DNA from: Tubulanus polymorphus
Taxonomy: Eukaryota > Nemertea > Palaeonemertea > Tubulaniformes > Tubulanidae
NCBI RefSeq assembly: GCF_964204645.1
Contig: NC_134030.1
Coordinates: forward strand, 12,943,947-13,007,946
Reading direction: 5' to 3'
DNA length: 64,000 bases
Notes under the pieces: model-generated
What the model was told of the DNA's origin: nothing
Database searches by the model: none
Seen by the model: the letters and a program-made list of their open reading frames with translations, nothing else
Translations under genes and position numbers: made by a program
In this document: positions 1 through 10,386 of the stretch, one piece after another
How positions within the stretch are numbered: position 1 is the first letter of the stretch
Layout of the letters: each line of letters starts with the position of its first letter

Positions 1-750
1 GAATTGGTCTAATAATCTCAAAAAGCGACATGTCAAAAGATCGATGCATTAAATTTTGTGGTAGTTAGACCAGATAGACTTACGTGGCACGCTTAAACTA
101 ATTAATTGTTTCTCTTTAGTAAATTTAAATTGTGCAACAAATCACAGCATTGAATTGGCTTATCCATTGGTTGTAAATGGTTAATGGAAGAGACTTGATA
201 AAAATGCAGTGTACCCTCCTTATATTGAAATTTAAAAAAAGAAAACGTAAGGAATGGTAAGAAAAGTAAAACTTAGAAAACATAGTTGTTGTGGGCTGCG
301 TTGTCACCTTTGACGACCAAGTCCGAAATAGAATAAAGAAAACCGGCGAATACGTCTTTACTGTTTCAGCATCACAAGACAACTAACTTTTTTCCCGTAA
401 ACTACACTACATATGGTCAAGTAATTACATGGATCGATCACCTTGACAGCTGTAAGGGGTAGGTGTGATTTAGCAAGTCAAAATAGTACATGAGTAAATT
501 TAAAGCGTTACACATGAGGTTCCAAGAAGGTAAAATTAAGTACAGTGGGTATAATGATAAGCGATCATCTCATTTGAATTTCTATTTTGCATTGCGTTGT
601 GTGTGTATCATATTCAATATGAATATGAATTTCTAAAATCATATTTCAAGGCGTAGAACCTTCCTGATGCCGTTCCCAAAATCCCCCGTACAAGGGAGAG
701 CACGTTTCGGGATATAAACCCACTGAATTGCATTTTAAAAAATAGAAAGA
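1..750. other. Non-coding repeat-derived DNA
   Basis: I see no convincing gene. Positions 1-38 recur at 13926-13963 with two mismatches, so the window opens inside a dispersed repeat. Positions 396-452 resemble 10582-10640 (shared core ACTACACTACATA followed by a gapped match), the latter lying in a putative LTR. Confidence 0.5.
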
Positions 751-996
751 GATGTCTTCGTTTGTATATGGGGTGATTTCAATGCTAGAACGGGTAAACT
801 TAAAGATCATGTTATAGAAAATAACCTCGATGATATTAATTCATTCAACCGCCAAATGTCAAATATGACCCATAGAAACAATAAGGACTCCAGAATCAAC
901 ACAGCTGGCTATCAGTTAATTGTTCTTTGTAAAAGACTAGAGCTTTTGATTGTTAATTGGAGGGCGCCTGGGGATTTAGAGGGTAATTATAAGTAA
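751..996 (+). pseudogene. LINE endonuclease fragment
   Basis: An open stretch of about 80 codons contains the motif GDFNARTG, followed by an RNN-type segment and then LCKRLELLIVNW and GDLEG. This order is characteristic of the C-terminal half of the apurinic-type endonuclease domain of non-LTR retrotransposons; the aspartate and asparagine in GDFN are catalytic-site residues in that family. No start codon, no reverse transcriptase and no upstream half are visible, so it is a 5'- and 3'-truncated relic. It ends exactly where the foldback at 991-1114 begins, which may mark the truncation breakpoint. The LINE clade is not determinable from this piece. Confidence 0.75.
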
Positions 997-1114
997 AAGG
1001 GTATTAGTTGTTCTATACCAAAGGTCGTAAGGTCGAAAAACAAATTCTCGCACACTCGAATTTATTTTTCGACCATCCAACCTTTGATATAGAACAACTA
1101 ATACCCTATTACTT
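991..1114. repeat. Foldback element (long hairpin)
   Basis: The outer arms 991-1024 and 1081-1114 are inverted copies with two differences over 34 nt. Inner arms 1031-1047 and 1063-1079 also pair (GGTCGAAAAA against TTTTTCGACC), leaving only a short loop around 1048-1062. The whole 124 bp folds into one long hairpin. It could be a MITE or a hairpin terminus of the neighbouring AT-rich virus-like block. Confidence 0.8.
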
Positions 1115-1321
1115 AAAATCTAAATGTGTTAAATTTTTGATTTTAACATAAAAAGTACGAGTAATTAACAAGTGAAAACTTGCGTCGAGAAAACAGTGAA
1201 TATTTATATTTATATGTGTTAAATTCTTGATTTTAACAATAAATTCTTATTTTAACATAAAAGTAACGAGGAATTAACGAGTTGAAGAAAATATCAATTT
1301 TAATAAAAAATTTGTATTAAA

Positions 1322-1787
1322 ATGGAAGCAAATAAGTACTACTGTCCAACATGTAAAATGAATATAGATAAATCTCAAAAATAAAGACATGATAAAACTC
1401 ACTTAATCTCACTTAGAAAATAAATTAAGGTTAGAATATAAAGATGAAATATTAGAAAATAAATTAGAAGAATTAAAGAATGAAAAGGAAATATATAAAT
1501 GTGATAAGTACTACTGTCCAACATGTAAAATAAATATAGATAAATCTAAAAAATCAAGACATAATAAAACTAAATCTCATTTAGAAAATAAATTAAAGTT
1601 AGAATATAAAGATGAAATATTAGAAAATAAATTAGAAGAATTAAAGAATGAAAAAGAAATATATAAATGTGATACATGAAATCAATCATTCAGTGAAAAA
1701 AGATATCATAAAGAACATTTAAAATCTAAAACTCATGTTAGAAATATGAATAATGAGTTAAATAATATAAAAGATGACGAGTACTGA
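1322..1787 (+). pseudogene. Duplicated C2H2 zinc-finger protein, broken
   Basis: The frame starts with ATG at 1322, then a C-x2-C finger beginning YYCPTCK, and hits TAA within 20 codons. After a small indel the frame is open from about 1410 to 1677 and carries a second, complete finger (C-x2-C-x11-H-x5-H, core CPTCKINIDKSKKSRH). A ~170-bp unit (about 1334-1505 and 1506-1677) is tandemly duplicated, so the first finger is a damaged copy of the second. A third finger follows at 1669-1740, with a TGA where the second cysteine would be. Small lysine- and asparagine-rich zinc-finger proteins of this style are common in large DNA viruses and Polinton-like elements. The role is unknown. Confidence 0.5.
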
Positions 1788-1824
1788 AGAAAATATCAAT
1801 TTTAATAAAAAAAATGACTAATAA

Positions 1825-2400
1825 ATGAGTGAACAGATAGTACAGTTCAAATATATCGATTTAAATGAATTAGAAAAACATTTTACAATTAAAAATTTCA
1901 TTCCTATTAAAGATTTGATTAAGACTGCATGCTTCCGTTTTCAAGTGAAAAATATTACTGAATTAATATTTGAAAATCATTAACTAATAATAGAGTTATC
2001 GAATGATAAAGATAAAATCTTATTCAACACTATAATTCCAAAATTCACAACATTTGATGAAACAGTTAAACATTTAATAATTACAGATGAAATACGATCA
2101 CTTTTTAATAATGAAAATTCAGATAAATCATTATTTCTACACTTACGTTATCGTCCTTTCAGAGAATGTTATGTAATGTTTTTCAGAGTAGAAGAGAAAA
2201 GATTCATCCCCGACATTCCAAATGAAAAATCATTCAAAGATGTTGGAATTCAATGTAACTTAGGCAATAAAACCGAAACACCTAAATATGAACCTAATGA
2301 AAAAGTGTTATGTAATTGTGGAAAATATTATATTCGAAGCAATAAATCACACCATCTTAAATCAAAATATCATAACTCAAAAATAATAATTCAACTCTAA
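1825..2400 (+). pseudogene. Small virus-like protein with C-terminal zinc finger, one stop
   Basis: A 192-codon frame opens at ATG 1825 and is interrupted by a single in-frame TAA at 1981; the same frame then continues to 2400. The C-terminal 35 residues carry a compact finger (CNCGKYY, then NKSHHLKSKYH), a C-x-C...H-x-H type seen in many small proteins of eukaryotic large DNA viruses. The N-terminal part has no motif I recognise. The neighbours on the same strand (zinc-finger and membrane proteins) support one decayed virus-like gene block. Whether the protein was regulatory or structural cannot be said. Confidence 0.5.
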
Positions 2401-2442
2401 TTATTTAATATTTTATAAACTGTTTAATTTTTTCTTACATAA

Positions 2443-2828
2443 ATGGAAGATTTCAGCATTCCAATTGGGAAAAGTGATTTGAAGCATTATCTTATAGCAG
2501 GAGGGTTAATATTGGCTGCATTATATTTCTATTATGAAAATATTAGTAAGGTGTCGTGACTCGCACGATAGTGTTTAAGCCCCGTCAACACACATTGAGT
2601 TCTCAGTCACAAATCTCAATCGCTGTCACATATCGTTGAATTTCTATAGATAAAAAGTCATATGTTATGAATAAAACTCAGATCGTGTCTGTATTCCAAG
2701 CAGTACTGTGTTTCTCTCTATCTCTCTTATGTGGTGTCGGCGATCTCGTACTGGCATGTATTTCACCACATAAGGATCTAATGAATGAAAATATAAAATT
2801 GAGTAAGAAATTGAAAAAATGGAAATAA
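2443..2828 (+). pseudogene. Small single-pass membrane protein split by a solo LTR
   Basis: ATG at 2443 opens a frame with a short polar N terminus (MEDFSIPIGKSD) and one hydrophobic segment (LIAGGLILAALYFYY). The frame runs to 2551, where an LTR with a 5-bp target duplication interrupts it; directly after the duplication at 2776 the same frame resumes with a lysine-rich tail and ends at TAA 2826-2828. The original product was about 52 residues. Tiny transmembrane proteins are frequent in Polinton/adintovirus-like elements, but I cannot assign a role. Confidence 0.55.
2552..2770. mobile_element. Solo LTR, 219 bp, TSD TAAGG
   Basis: The segment begins TGTCGTG and ends CACCACA: the expected TG...CA with a 6-of-7 inverted match. 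It is flanked on both sides by the 5-bp direct repeat TAAGG (2547-2551 and 2771-2775). Inside are a TATA-like TCTATAGATAAAA and a poly(A) signal AATAAA near 2670. Removing it restores the reading frame across the insertion point, independent proof of the borders. The superfamily (Ty3/gypsy or BEL) is undetermined. Confidence 0.85.
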
Positions 2829-2921
2829 AAATAACAATAAAAAAGTTAACGATTTAAAAGAATTAGAGGATTAAAACAGAATCTTTTAATTTAATTTATC
2901 TTATATATTTTAACTATAAAA

Positions 2922-3227
2922 ATGAGTGAAAGTAAGGTATTAGAAATATTACACCTAATATATAAAAATCAACAGAATATTAAATCAATTATTATGATTT
3001 CAGGTTTATTTTCATTCTCAATTTACTCATTGAAACCGATGTTAGAATTTTATGATTCTCGTAAAATTAAATATACAGAATTGAAAGAAAATATAAATTA
3101 TCTATCAGATCGAATAAATAATATTAAGTGTTGTGAAATATGCAATAAAAGATATAAAAATTTAAAGAGTTTGAGGAATCATAAATATATTCATGATTTA
3201 GATGATAAATTATTTAATTCAAATTAA
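2922..3227 (+). CDS. 101-aa membrane-anchored C2H2 zinc-finger protein, virus-like
   Basis: An intact frame from ATG 2922 to TAA 3227. A hydrophobic stretch near residues 24-40 (IIMISGLFSFSIYSL) could span a membrane. A lysine-rich coiled-coil-like middle follows, then a classical finger at about residues 70-90 (CEICNKRYKNLKSLRNH, spacing C-x2-C-x12-H-x4-H). It lies in tandem with the other AT-rich small genes on the same strand. A second, shorter copy of its C-terminal residues (NDKLYNSN) is found at 3344-3382. The combination is reminiscent of small proteins of Polinton-like viruses; function unknown. It is the only intact frame in the block and may survive by chance. Confidence 0.45.
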   Translation: MSESKVLEILHLIYKNQQNIKSIIMISGLFSFSIYSLKPMLEFYDSRKIKYTELKENINYLSDRINNIKCCEICNKRYKNLKSLRNHKYIHDLDDKLFNSN

Positions 3228-3613
3228 GTTTGATGATGAAAAAGATCAATTTCTATTTACACATTCAAAATTCTATAATATTTCAAATTATGATTTCATT
3301 TATCTCACAGATTTATTATATATATTTGGAAAAGTATAAATATTATGATTGATTTGAATGATAAACTGTATAATTCAAATTAAGAATAAGACTGTTAAAT
3401 TAGCTGAAAATATGAAATCTATCACATGAAATGTATGTAAATGAGTAAATTATATTTATGTTAAAAAAGGGGGTCGAGGTATTAATGTATTTAAATACGT
3501 ATTAATGCATTTAAATACATATTATGCTTTATTTCTGAAATTGAAGTCTCAGAAGTAATTTATTCAAATATGACATCAGATTTCTTTTCAGATACATTTG
3601 ACTAGGATAATAC
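3228..3613 (+). other. Remnants of further small AT-rich genes
   Basis: About 36 open codons at 3229-3339 (FDDEKDQFLFTHSKF onwards, aromatic-rich) end in TAA; no start is present. At 3344-3382 the C terminus of the preceding zinc-finger gene is repeated. Beyond that, 3470-3540 holds a TTTAAATAC-type short direct repeat. No gene can be defined. Confidence 0.35.
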
Positions 3614-3833
3614 AAGAGTGATATTAGTTAGTTGGTTTATTGTTTTTCTAATATTATTTTAGTCAAATGTAAAGTAATCTTAATATCAATAAGAAATAAT
3701 AAAAAAACATTAGAAAAACAATACAATTTAATAAGCTGGTGTTGCTTAAGAATCTTATTGTTTTTCTTATTGAATCTATTTAAATATTATTTAACCCACT
3801 TAGCAACTAGAAACAATAACTAGTATCACTCTT
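3614..3833. repeat. MITE-like element with 17-bp TIRs
   Basis: The ends AAGAGTGATATTAGTTA (3614) and its inverted counterpart at 3817-3833 differ at one base. Internal inverted segments (ATTAGAAAAACAAT against ATTGTTTTTCTAAT) add to the folding. The interior has no transposase. A target duplication is not clear. Confidence 0.55.
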
Positions 3834-4562
3834 AAGATAAATAACATTCTAGTGCTGTGTAAAGAATATAATATTCATCTGATAGATTCATAGAATTACT
3901 ATAAAAATAAATATATATTTGAATATAATTTGTACCTTTCCCAGTGTTGAAATATAAAATATATTGATAGAAATTATATTAGCTGAAAATATAAAATATA
4001 TTAGTTAAAAATATGAATATGATACATCTGTGAAGACATAGGGGGTATTATATTCAAATTCATATTAATATTCATATTTATTTTTATATCAAATAAAAGA
4101 GGCACATATTCATATTCATATTTATTTTCATATCAAATAAATGAGACATATATTAATATTCATATTCATTTTTATATAGAAGAAATGAGAGACATATTCA
4201 TATCCATATTCATATTCATATTAATATAAAAAGAGTAATGAGAGACATATTAATACAGAATAAATAAGAGAGATATATTCATATTCATATATATTTTTAT
4301 CAAATATATATGATAAATTAGTTATTATTAAATACTGCAAACGACGCCGCGCGTCGACATGCAATTTTCAGCACAGCCAAAGAAAAATCATTGTCAATTT
4401 TATTTCTTCTTTTGTAGTTTTCTCATTTGAGAATTGTATACGTTGTATCAGTAATATATAAAAAGCCTAATTGTAAATTCGAAAGCAAATGTTGTACAAT
4501 TTTGCTCGTGTTGTTAACGTTAGTAGATCAAGATGACGTCACACTACATCGTTAAAATCCCA
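3834..4562. repeat. AT-rich region with ATTCAT-type minisatellite
   Basis: No gene is seen. From about 4040 to 4320, CATATTCATATT-type units alternate with GAGAGACATATT, giving a degenerate minisatellite. Positions 4330-4560 are ordinary non-coding sequence up to the Helitron-like element. Confidence 0.6.
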
Positions 4563-5627
4563 AAACTAGCGGTCCAGGGACACCATGCCCACTTGGGAAG
4601 TAGTTTCGAATGCTCAGCAATCTAGCAATTTTAATATTCAACGCCCCCTGGTGACTATATAAAAAAATAAATGACCTTGAAGCCCACCACAATCATAGAA
4701 CATGTCATGAACTACAACTTTGCAATTGATCACGATAACAAAATATGCCTAGGTACCAATCTAATAAGGAAATACTAAGTAATTCTACTATTCAACGCCC
4801 CCTGGTGACCATATAGAATAACTAATGTCCTAAAAACTCACCACAATCATAGACAATGTCATGAGCTACAACTATGCAATTGATTGTGGTAACAAAATAT
4901 GCATCGGTAAATATAATGTAGAAATACTAAGTTATTGTATTATTTGTATATGGTGGCCATACAAAAACCAATGACCTTGAAACTCACCAAAAGCATAGAA
5001 CACGTTATGGGCTACAACTTTCTAATTCACTGCGGTAACAAAATATGCTTAAAATATAAGGTATTAATAGGTATTAATATAATGTGGAAAAACTTTTTCC
5101 CACCACCTACCAATGAGTACTGATGACACCAAGAAAAATACCTGTCTCAGGTATAAAACATCCCTTTCCTAAGAATACCCATCACAAATTGCAATGAGAA
5201 ATGGCAAACCAGTAGGAAGCTACAGGGCCCAGAATTCTGGCAAAAATTGACATTTTTGGGTCATAAGACGACCATCTTGAGTCTGATCGACCCAATTTTT
5301 CTTAGGCTGATGGGCTCTTGGGGGATTCACATATGTACAAAAGATCAAGGTAATTAATCAAAGCGTCTTCAAAATTTCCCTCAAAAACTTCAAGAATGTG
5401 TAAAAAGTGCTGATTTTGGCGAACAACAATGGCTACCAGTCAGCCATCTTGATTCTGACAGGGCCAGTTTTTGGGCTGAAGATGTGTTTAGGGAAGATAC
5501 ATTTGTAACCCAAATATCAAGACATTACATTGAAGCGTCTTCAAAATTCCCAAAATAACGGATTCCGTCTACGGACGAAAAGTGAACGCAATAGCCCGCT
5601 GGGACTAAAGCCCCATGTGGGCTAAAA
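4563..5627 (+). mobile_element. Helitron-like (HINE/pearl-type) family A element, copy 1
   Basis: The 5' end AACTAGCGGTCCAGGGACACC is followed by the subterminal motif GCCCACTTGGGA. About two and a half ~170-bp tandem units follow (each with ACCAATGACCTTGAAACTCACC-like text and a CGCCCCCTGGTG junction), then a unique 3' arm and a GGACG tract. The copy ends with a hairpin ending GTGGGCTAAAA. The 3' hairpin arm is the inverse of the 5' subterminal motif. No coding capacity is present. Confidence 0.8.
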
Positions 5628-5978
5628 ACGGCATAAAATTGCCAATTTACCCAATTAAGGCTTCATCAATAGCCTTCAAAAGTAGTTGCCACTTAGCTGC
5701 CGTTATAACAGCCAACTATATCCAGACCTTAGCCCGTGAATCATTTCACACTCAGAGGAGATAGCGGTCAAAAACGAATTCAGCACTCCGTTTGATACTA
5801 ATAGATTCAGCTGCGCTGAATCTAAAAAAATTAATGTACATCTATTCAATTTATAAATATCTCATTCAAAGTGTTAATCATAAAATATAAAACATTTAGA
5901 AGATGAAGAATTAGAAGATGATGATTTAGAAGATGATGAATTATTTCTAATGAAATGATTTTATAATTATATAAATAA
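5628..5978 (+). other. Non-coding, then acidic gene tail of the virus-like block
   Basis: From about 5886 to 5959 a plus-strand frame encodes an acidic repeat (LEDEELEDDDLEDDELF) and ends at TGA. It faces the polymerase fragment 20 bp away, a convergent arrangement. The start of this gene has been lost, and its AT-rich composition matches the 1.3-4.3 kb block on the other side of the inserted repeat. Confidence 0.4.
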
Positions 5979-6287
5979 TTAATGACCGTAAGGTAATGTT
6001 TTTATTCCATCATCCAAAATATATATTTTATCATTGAATGGATTTAAACTAGTTTTTTTAACTTCATTTATATACATTTCATGGTCTTCTGATCTTAAAC
6101 AATTAATTTTATGTTTCATTGCTATTGATTTATATGAACAATTTATGTAATCTTGAAATTCTATAGGTTTGTTAACAACATGTTTTCTTATTCCTTTAAT
6201 TTTTTTGGCTTCATGATCTTTAGTTTTATAACTATACATCTTACGGCTGGTTTTGGGCGATTCGAGCGTGAGTTTTTTCATTATCAT
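5979..6287 (-). pseudogene. C-terminal fragment of a Polinton-type family B DNA polymerase
   Basis: The 102-codon frame has the layout of the extreme C terminus of protein-primed family B DNA polymerases encoded by Polinton/Maverick elements. In order these are a lysine-rich IKGIRKHVV stretch, an LRSEDHEMY segment and a terminal ILDDGIKTLPYGH just before the stop. These polymerases use a terminal protein as primer and replicate linear element or viral DNA. Only about a tenth of the usual length is present: exonuclease and palm motifs are missing, and the sequence upstream of the frame is unrelated. It is therefore a dead fragment. The family assignment rests on recognised end motifs, not on catalytic residues. 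Confidence 0.5.
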
Positions 6288-6495
6288 CGGTATGAGTAAC
6301 GAGCCGTACGATTAAGTGTTATATTTTGTTATAATTTATGGGTGAATAAAGAGTATAATCATTATTCCTCGCTCGTCCCCAAGGCCTGAAGTGACTTTCA
6401 ATGGTATCGTAGAAGTTTCTCAAACTATCCACCTCGTAGCGCGGTTGTACCAATTCTTATAGTGCGGACATATAAGCATTCGTTATTTTTTGTTG

Positions 6496-7163
6496 TTAGC
6501 CCACTTGGGACTTTTTAGTCCCAGCGGGCTATTGCGTTCACTTTTCCTCAGTCGTCCGTCCGTCGACAGAATCCAGCTATTTTGTGAAATTTTTGAGACG
6601 CTTCAATGTAATGTCTTGAATATTTGGGTTACACGTGTATTGACCCTAGACACATCTTCAGTCGAAAACTTTGGCCCAAATTCCGAGTCCTGTAGCTTTC
6701 TACTGATTACCATTCGTCATTGCAATTTTTAATTTGTATTCTTTGTAAAGAGGTCTTTCATTCTGAGACAGGTAATTTTGATCAGCCAATTATGACGCAA
6801 TTGGCGGCCATCTTGGTTTCATCAGTACTCATTCGTAGGCGAAAAAAAGTTTTTCCACATTATATCGATACCTAAGCTTGTTCGCACTATCGATTGCAAA
6901 GTTGCAGCTCATAGCGTGTTCTATGATATTGGTTTTTGAATATGGTCACCAGGGGGCGATGAATAGTAGAATAACTTAGTATATCCATATTAAATTGGTA
7001 ATGAGGCATATTTGGCTGCTGACATGTCCTACGATTGTGGTGAGTTTCAAGGTCATTGGTTTTTGTATATGGTCACAAGGGGGCGTTGAATATTGAAATT
7101 GTTAGATTGTTGGGCATTTGAAACCACTTTCCAAGTGGCCATGGCGTCCCTGGACACCTAGTT
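6496..7163 (-). mobile_element. Helitron-like family A element, copy 2 (inverted)
   Basis: Read on the minus strand it starts with AACTAGGTGTCCAGGGAC near 7163 and ends with the hairpin GTCCCAAGTGGGCTAACA-like sequence near 6496. Both ends are present, with two core units and a GTCC-rich tract at 6548-6570. It lies opposite in orientation to all other copies in the window. Confidence 0.8.
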
Positions 7164-7740
7164 TTCCGTATCTTTCCTTTAGTAAGTCCATAGCGTGCGC
7201 GTAAGTGTTGTTTGTAAGACTTAATCCTTCGATGGTTTTCAGAGCTTCTCCGTGTGATTGACGCTGTAGAAACATGAACTTTGGTAGGGTGAAATGCTGT
7301 TATTTTGATCAACGGCGGAATTAAACGCATCATTTGTATTTGAGTCAGTCGGCGAAATTCTGAGTGACTGAAGCGCTGATCGGCTGAGCTACGGTTGAGA
7401 TCTTTTGTTTCATGAGTGGTTTTTTTTTGCGCCAGCATTCCACGATGAATAATCTTTCTTCAGCTTGATCCATGAAATCTTTAGCCTCAGCCATGGCAAT
7501 TTCGAGTTCATTCTCATCGGTAGAATCGATGATAGTTTGATCGAGTCCATTTTTATTAGGGTTTCTGCTGCTTTCGCAGAAACCCTCTTGTAATTCTGTT
7601 GATTATTATTATTATTATTATAAATTTTGCACTTTCCAGCCAAATTTTTTTCATAAAATGTAACTCCTCTTAGATTCGACTACCAACAGCTTATAAACGT
7701 AATTTTCAATTTTGTCAGAAATATAACTCAGCGCCCGACG
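7164..7740. other. Non-coding DNA with a terminal-hairpin motif
   Basis: I find no gene. At 7558-7586 a perfect 11-bp stem (AGGGTTTCTGC / GCAGAAACCCT) closes a 7-nt loop and is followed by an ATT-rich microsatellite (7602-7620). On the minus strand the order is microsatellite, then hairpin, then AATAAAAA. This matches the 3' ends of the Helitron-like families elsewhere in the window. Confidence 0.5.
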
Positions 7741-8746
7741 GGTCTGACTATATCAGATGGCTGGGAGTCACCTTCATTTCGGTCTGCAAATTATACATTT
7801 AGACTTTACCTACGTACCTAAAATGGCGGACGATTCAACTTCATCTTCCGCGATCCGTCTTATTCTTGCCATGATTGTCATGATTTTATGGCGTTGTCAG
7901 CACTCATCAATGAACACGAATTGAAGTCAAGAACTAAGTGGTGCGTCGTGTGGAAGGAAAAGTTCTCTGAATATAGTGGTGTTATGTTAATCTTTTACCG
8001 TAATTTCAATGTCTCTCTGACTCTAGTCTTACTCTTGACCTTGTTAATTGTTTTCTGTTCTATCTATCTAGGCCTAGAGTACAGTATAATAACTTATAAG
8101 CTGATGAGTGTTGTGTTAAGAAAACACTTGTCGTGTTGACATATGGCCTCGCAAACAGCATATATACACCAGTACGAATAAGCCTTCCTGTACTGTTTTT
8201 CGATATGATCGTATGCCTATAGGCTAATACATGCAGGCGCGCGTCACCGGAATTACAGATATTACCACTTCATTTCATTTCAGCGAAATCACAATATATA
8301 GCCTAATGGTGATCATTACAAAAATTTGGTCGTAACCAAAATTATGGGGGGCAGATGCTTCATCGCCCCCCCCATGATGCCGCTTTGACAAGCTGCCAGT
8401 TTTGCTTGGCCTAGCCTACTTAAACTATAATTTTCTGGTTATATTTTTAATTTTTTAAATGCTTGACTTGAATGGACTTAATACCAAAACATATTTTTGG
8501 TGGGGGTGCAACATGCTTTTTTCTCTTTCACTCTACTGCTTTTTGACTTAATGTTTTTGTCTAATACTCCATATAACATGTATATGATGTATTTTTGATA
8601 AAGGTTATTGGGATCATTACACAGCACAAATGTGGTGTCGATTAGTTACATAAAAAATATGCTAATTATTTGAATATATGAACATTTAAAGTTGTGGAAA
8701 ATTTTTGTCCATTGTAAATGTGTGGACTCATTGGCATATATATACC

Positions 8747-8824
<78 letters not shown>

Positions 8825-9552
8825 TATATAATAATTGGAGGCAGGTAATTTGATAACATTTATTTTCTGCACACTTTGGCAACAGGTGAGCTAATTTGGC
8901 CTATTTTGGTTTGCTTTTTAACTTTTTACACATAATAATTTTTTATATCTTAGTAACCCGATCGTTGTAGAGAAATGTTTGACAATCACCATATTTGTAT
9001 ATCAATGACTTGTAATATTCACCATATTGTACTCAATGTCACCTAACATCATCTGTACCGTATGCACTATTAAAATGCTGTAGGCCGTGTTGTAATCCAA
9101 TTTTTTTAAGTCAATCAGAACTATGTACATGTATATTCAAATTTTAAAATTGTGTAAGTTGATTTATATCAGAACAATGAGGTGTTTATTCAAATTTAGA
9201 AATTTGTGAAATTAAAAAGTTTGTATGGTACATACATGTATATGTTTGTGGTTTTAGTTTATATTTTTCTTCAAGTTGAATGGAATTTGGGAGGACTTTT
9301 TAAGGAATTTCCTTTTGGATAGACGATCTCTCCTGATTGGAAATAAGTTTCTATTGGTCATTAATTTGAATTTCATTCAGACAAAAAATGGGAATTTTGT
9401 TTGAACGAATTGCGCTGAAGGACCGAGTTCGTGGAACGATTTACGGGATTCGAACCCAGTGTATTGGGCTACGTTACATCGTAGGTGAAGTCTAAATGTA
9501 TAATTCGTTGACCGAAATGAAGGTGACTCCCAGCCATCTGAAATAGTCAGAC
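7741..9552 (+). mobile_element. 1.8-kb DNA transposon with ~73-bp TIRs
   Basis: 7741-7814 and 9481-9552 are inverted copies (outer start GGTCTGACTAT, then CAGATGGCTGGGAGTCACC on both) with only a few differences. Just inside the left repeat is ACCTAAAATGGCGGACGA, a YY1-like initiator, opening a frame of 33 codons (MADDSTSSSAIRL...). A shifted frame from 7888 continues with KSRTKWCVVWKEKFSEYSG, faintly like the N-terminal region of PIF/Harbinger proteins. No catalytic core survives. A target duplication is not obvious, so the superfamily remains open. Confidence 0.65.
8749..8822. repeat. (TA)n microsatellite
   Basis: An uninterrupted TA run of roughly 35 units, inside the TIR element. Any frame through it (Ile-Tyr repeats) is an artefact. 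Confidence 0.97.
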
Positions 9553-10386
9553 CCCATTTCGAATTTGCGTATAGTAATCTATTATGTGATAAAAGTGCAC
9601 CCCGAAAAGCCTAAAATTTACCGGACGACCTTGAACGTTAACTCAACCGTAAATCACGGATTCAGACTCACATTAGTCCGGACACGTCAATTCTCGCTAT
9701 CTGATTCATATATGAGCGATTCAAAAAGCCGCCATTTTGTTTTCGCATATCACGTAATCGGACTTGTTGCAGAAAGAACTCGAAACTACGACGAATTATT
9801 GTATTGGCTGTTCTGTTTTAGATTTAATTGTTTCAGAGACAGACATTAAATCTGGAATTAACAACAAACTCGTAACTCAATTGCACAAAGATTGAATATG
9901 ACAATTAGTATAAAGTATTTTCGTTATGATAATGCTATAATTTAAATCAAACTAACAACTTTCGTCTTATTCTTTTGATCTTCCAGAGAGGTGACAAGCT
10001 TTAAATCAACCTCAGAGACACCATTTTAATTTCTGCCCTGAATCCTATGAATTTACCAGCAACAGTAGCGCCACTATAAAAGTGTGGGATATTCAAAATT
10101 GTATAAATTGAAAACTCTAGTTTTTAAACGACCCAGGACTGATATAAGCCATTTTGGAACATCGATACTTTTGACGTGGTAGCCCTTGTATGTGCTGGAT
10201 CCATATATCCAGCATATTGTTGACCCAGGTTGCGCTTCTTGGAAATAAATAATATGTTATGAACTGTAGAATTATTTCGATGACGCTTCCCAGTGCGATA
10301 TATCAACCAATTAGGTAGAAACCCGTTATCGCTGCTATGCAGCTATATTTTTCTCTGTTTTCCGCTCAGCTAATGCCTGAAGTTCG
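9553..10386. other. Non-coding
   Basis: No gene, tandem repeat or element boundary recognised. The small frames here show no motif and no codon bias. Confidence 0.5.

Noticed and set aside
4040-4320. CRISPR-like or regulatory array
   Set aside because: Units have no unique spacers of constant length; it is an AT-rich minisatellite in a eukaryotic genome.
8646-8882. Minus-strand frames with long Ile-Tyr repeats
   Set aside because: They are translations of the TA microsatellite.
9445-9457. tRNA gene on the minus strand
   Set aside because: Only the T-loop-like GGGTTCGAATCCC is present; acceptor and D arms do not fold.
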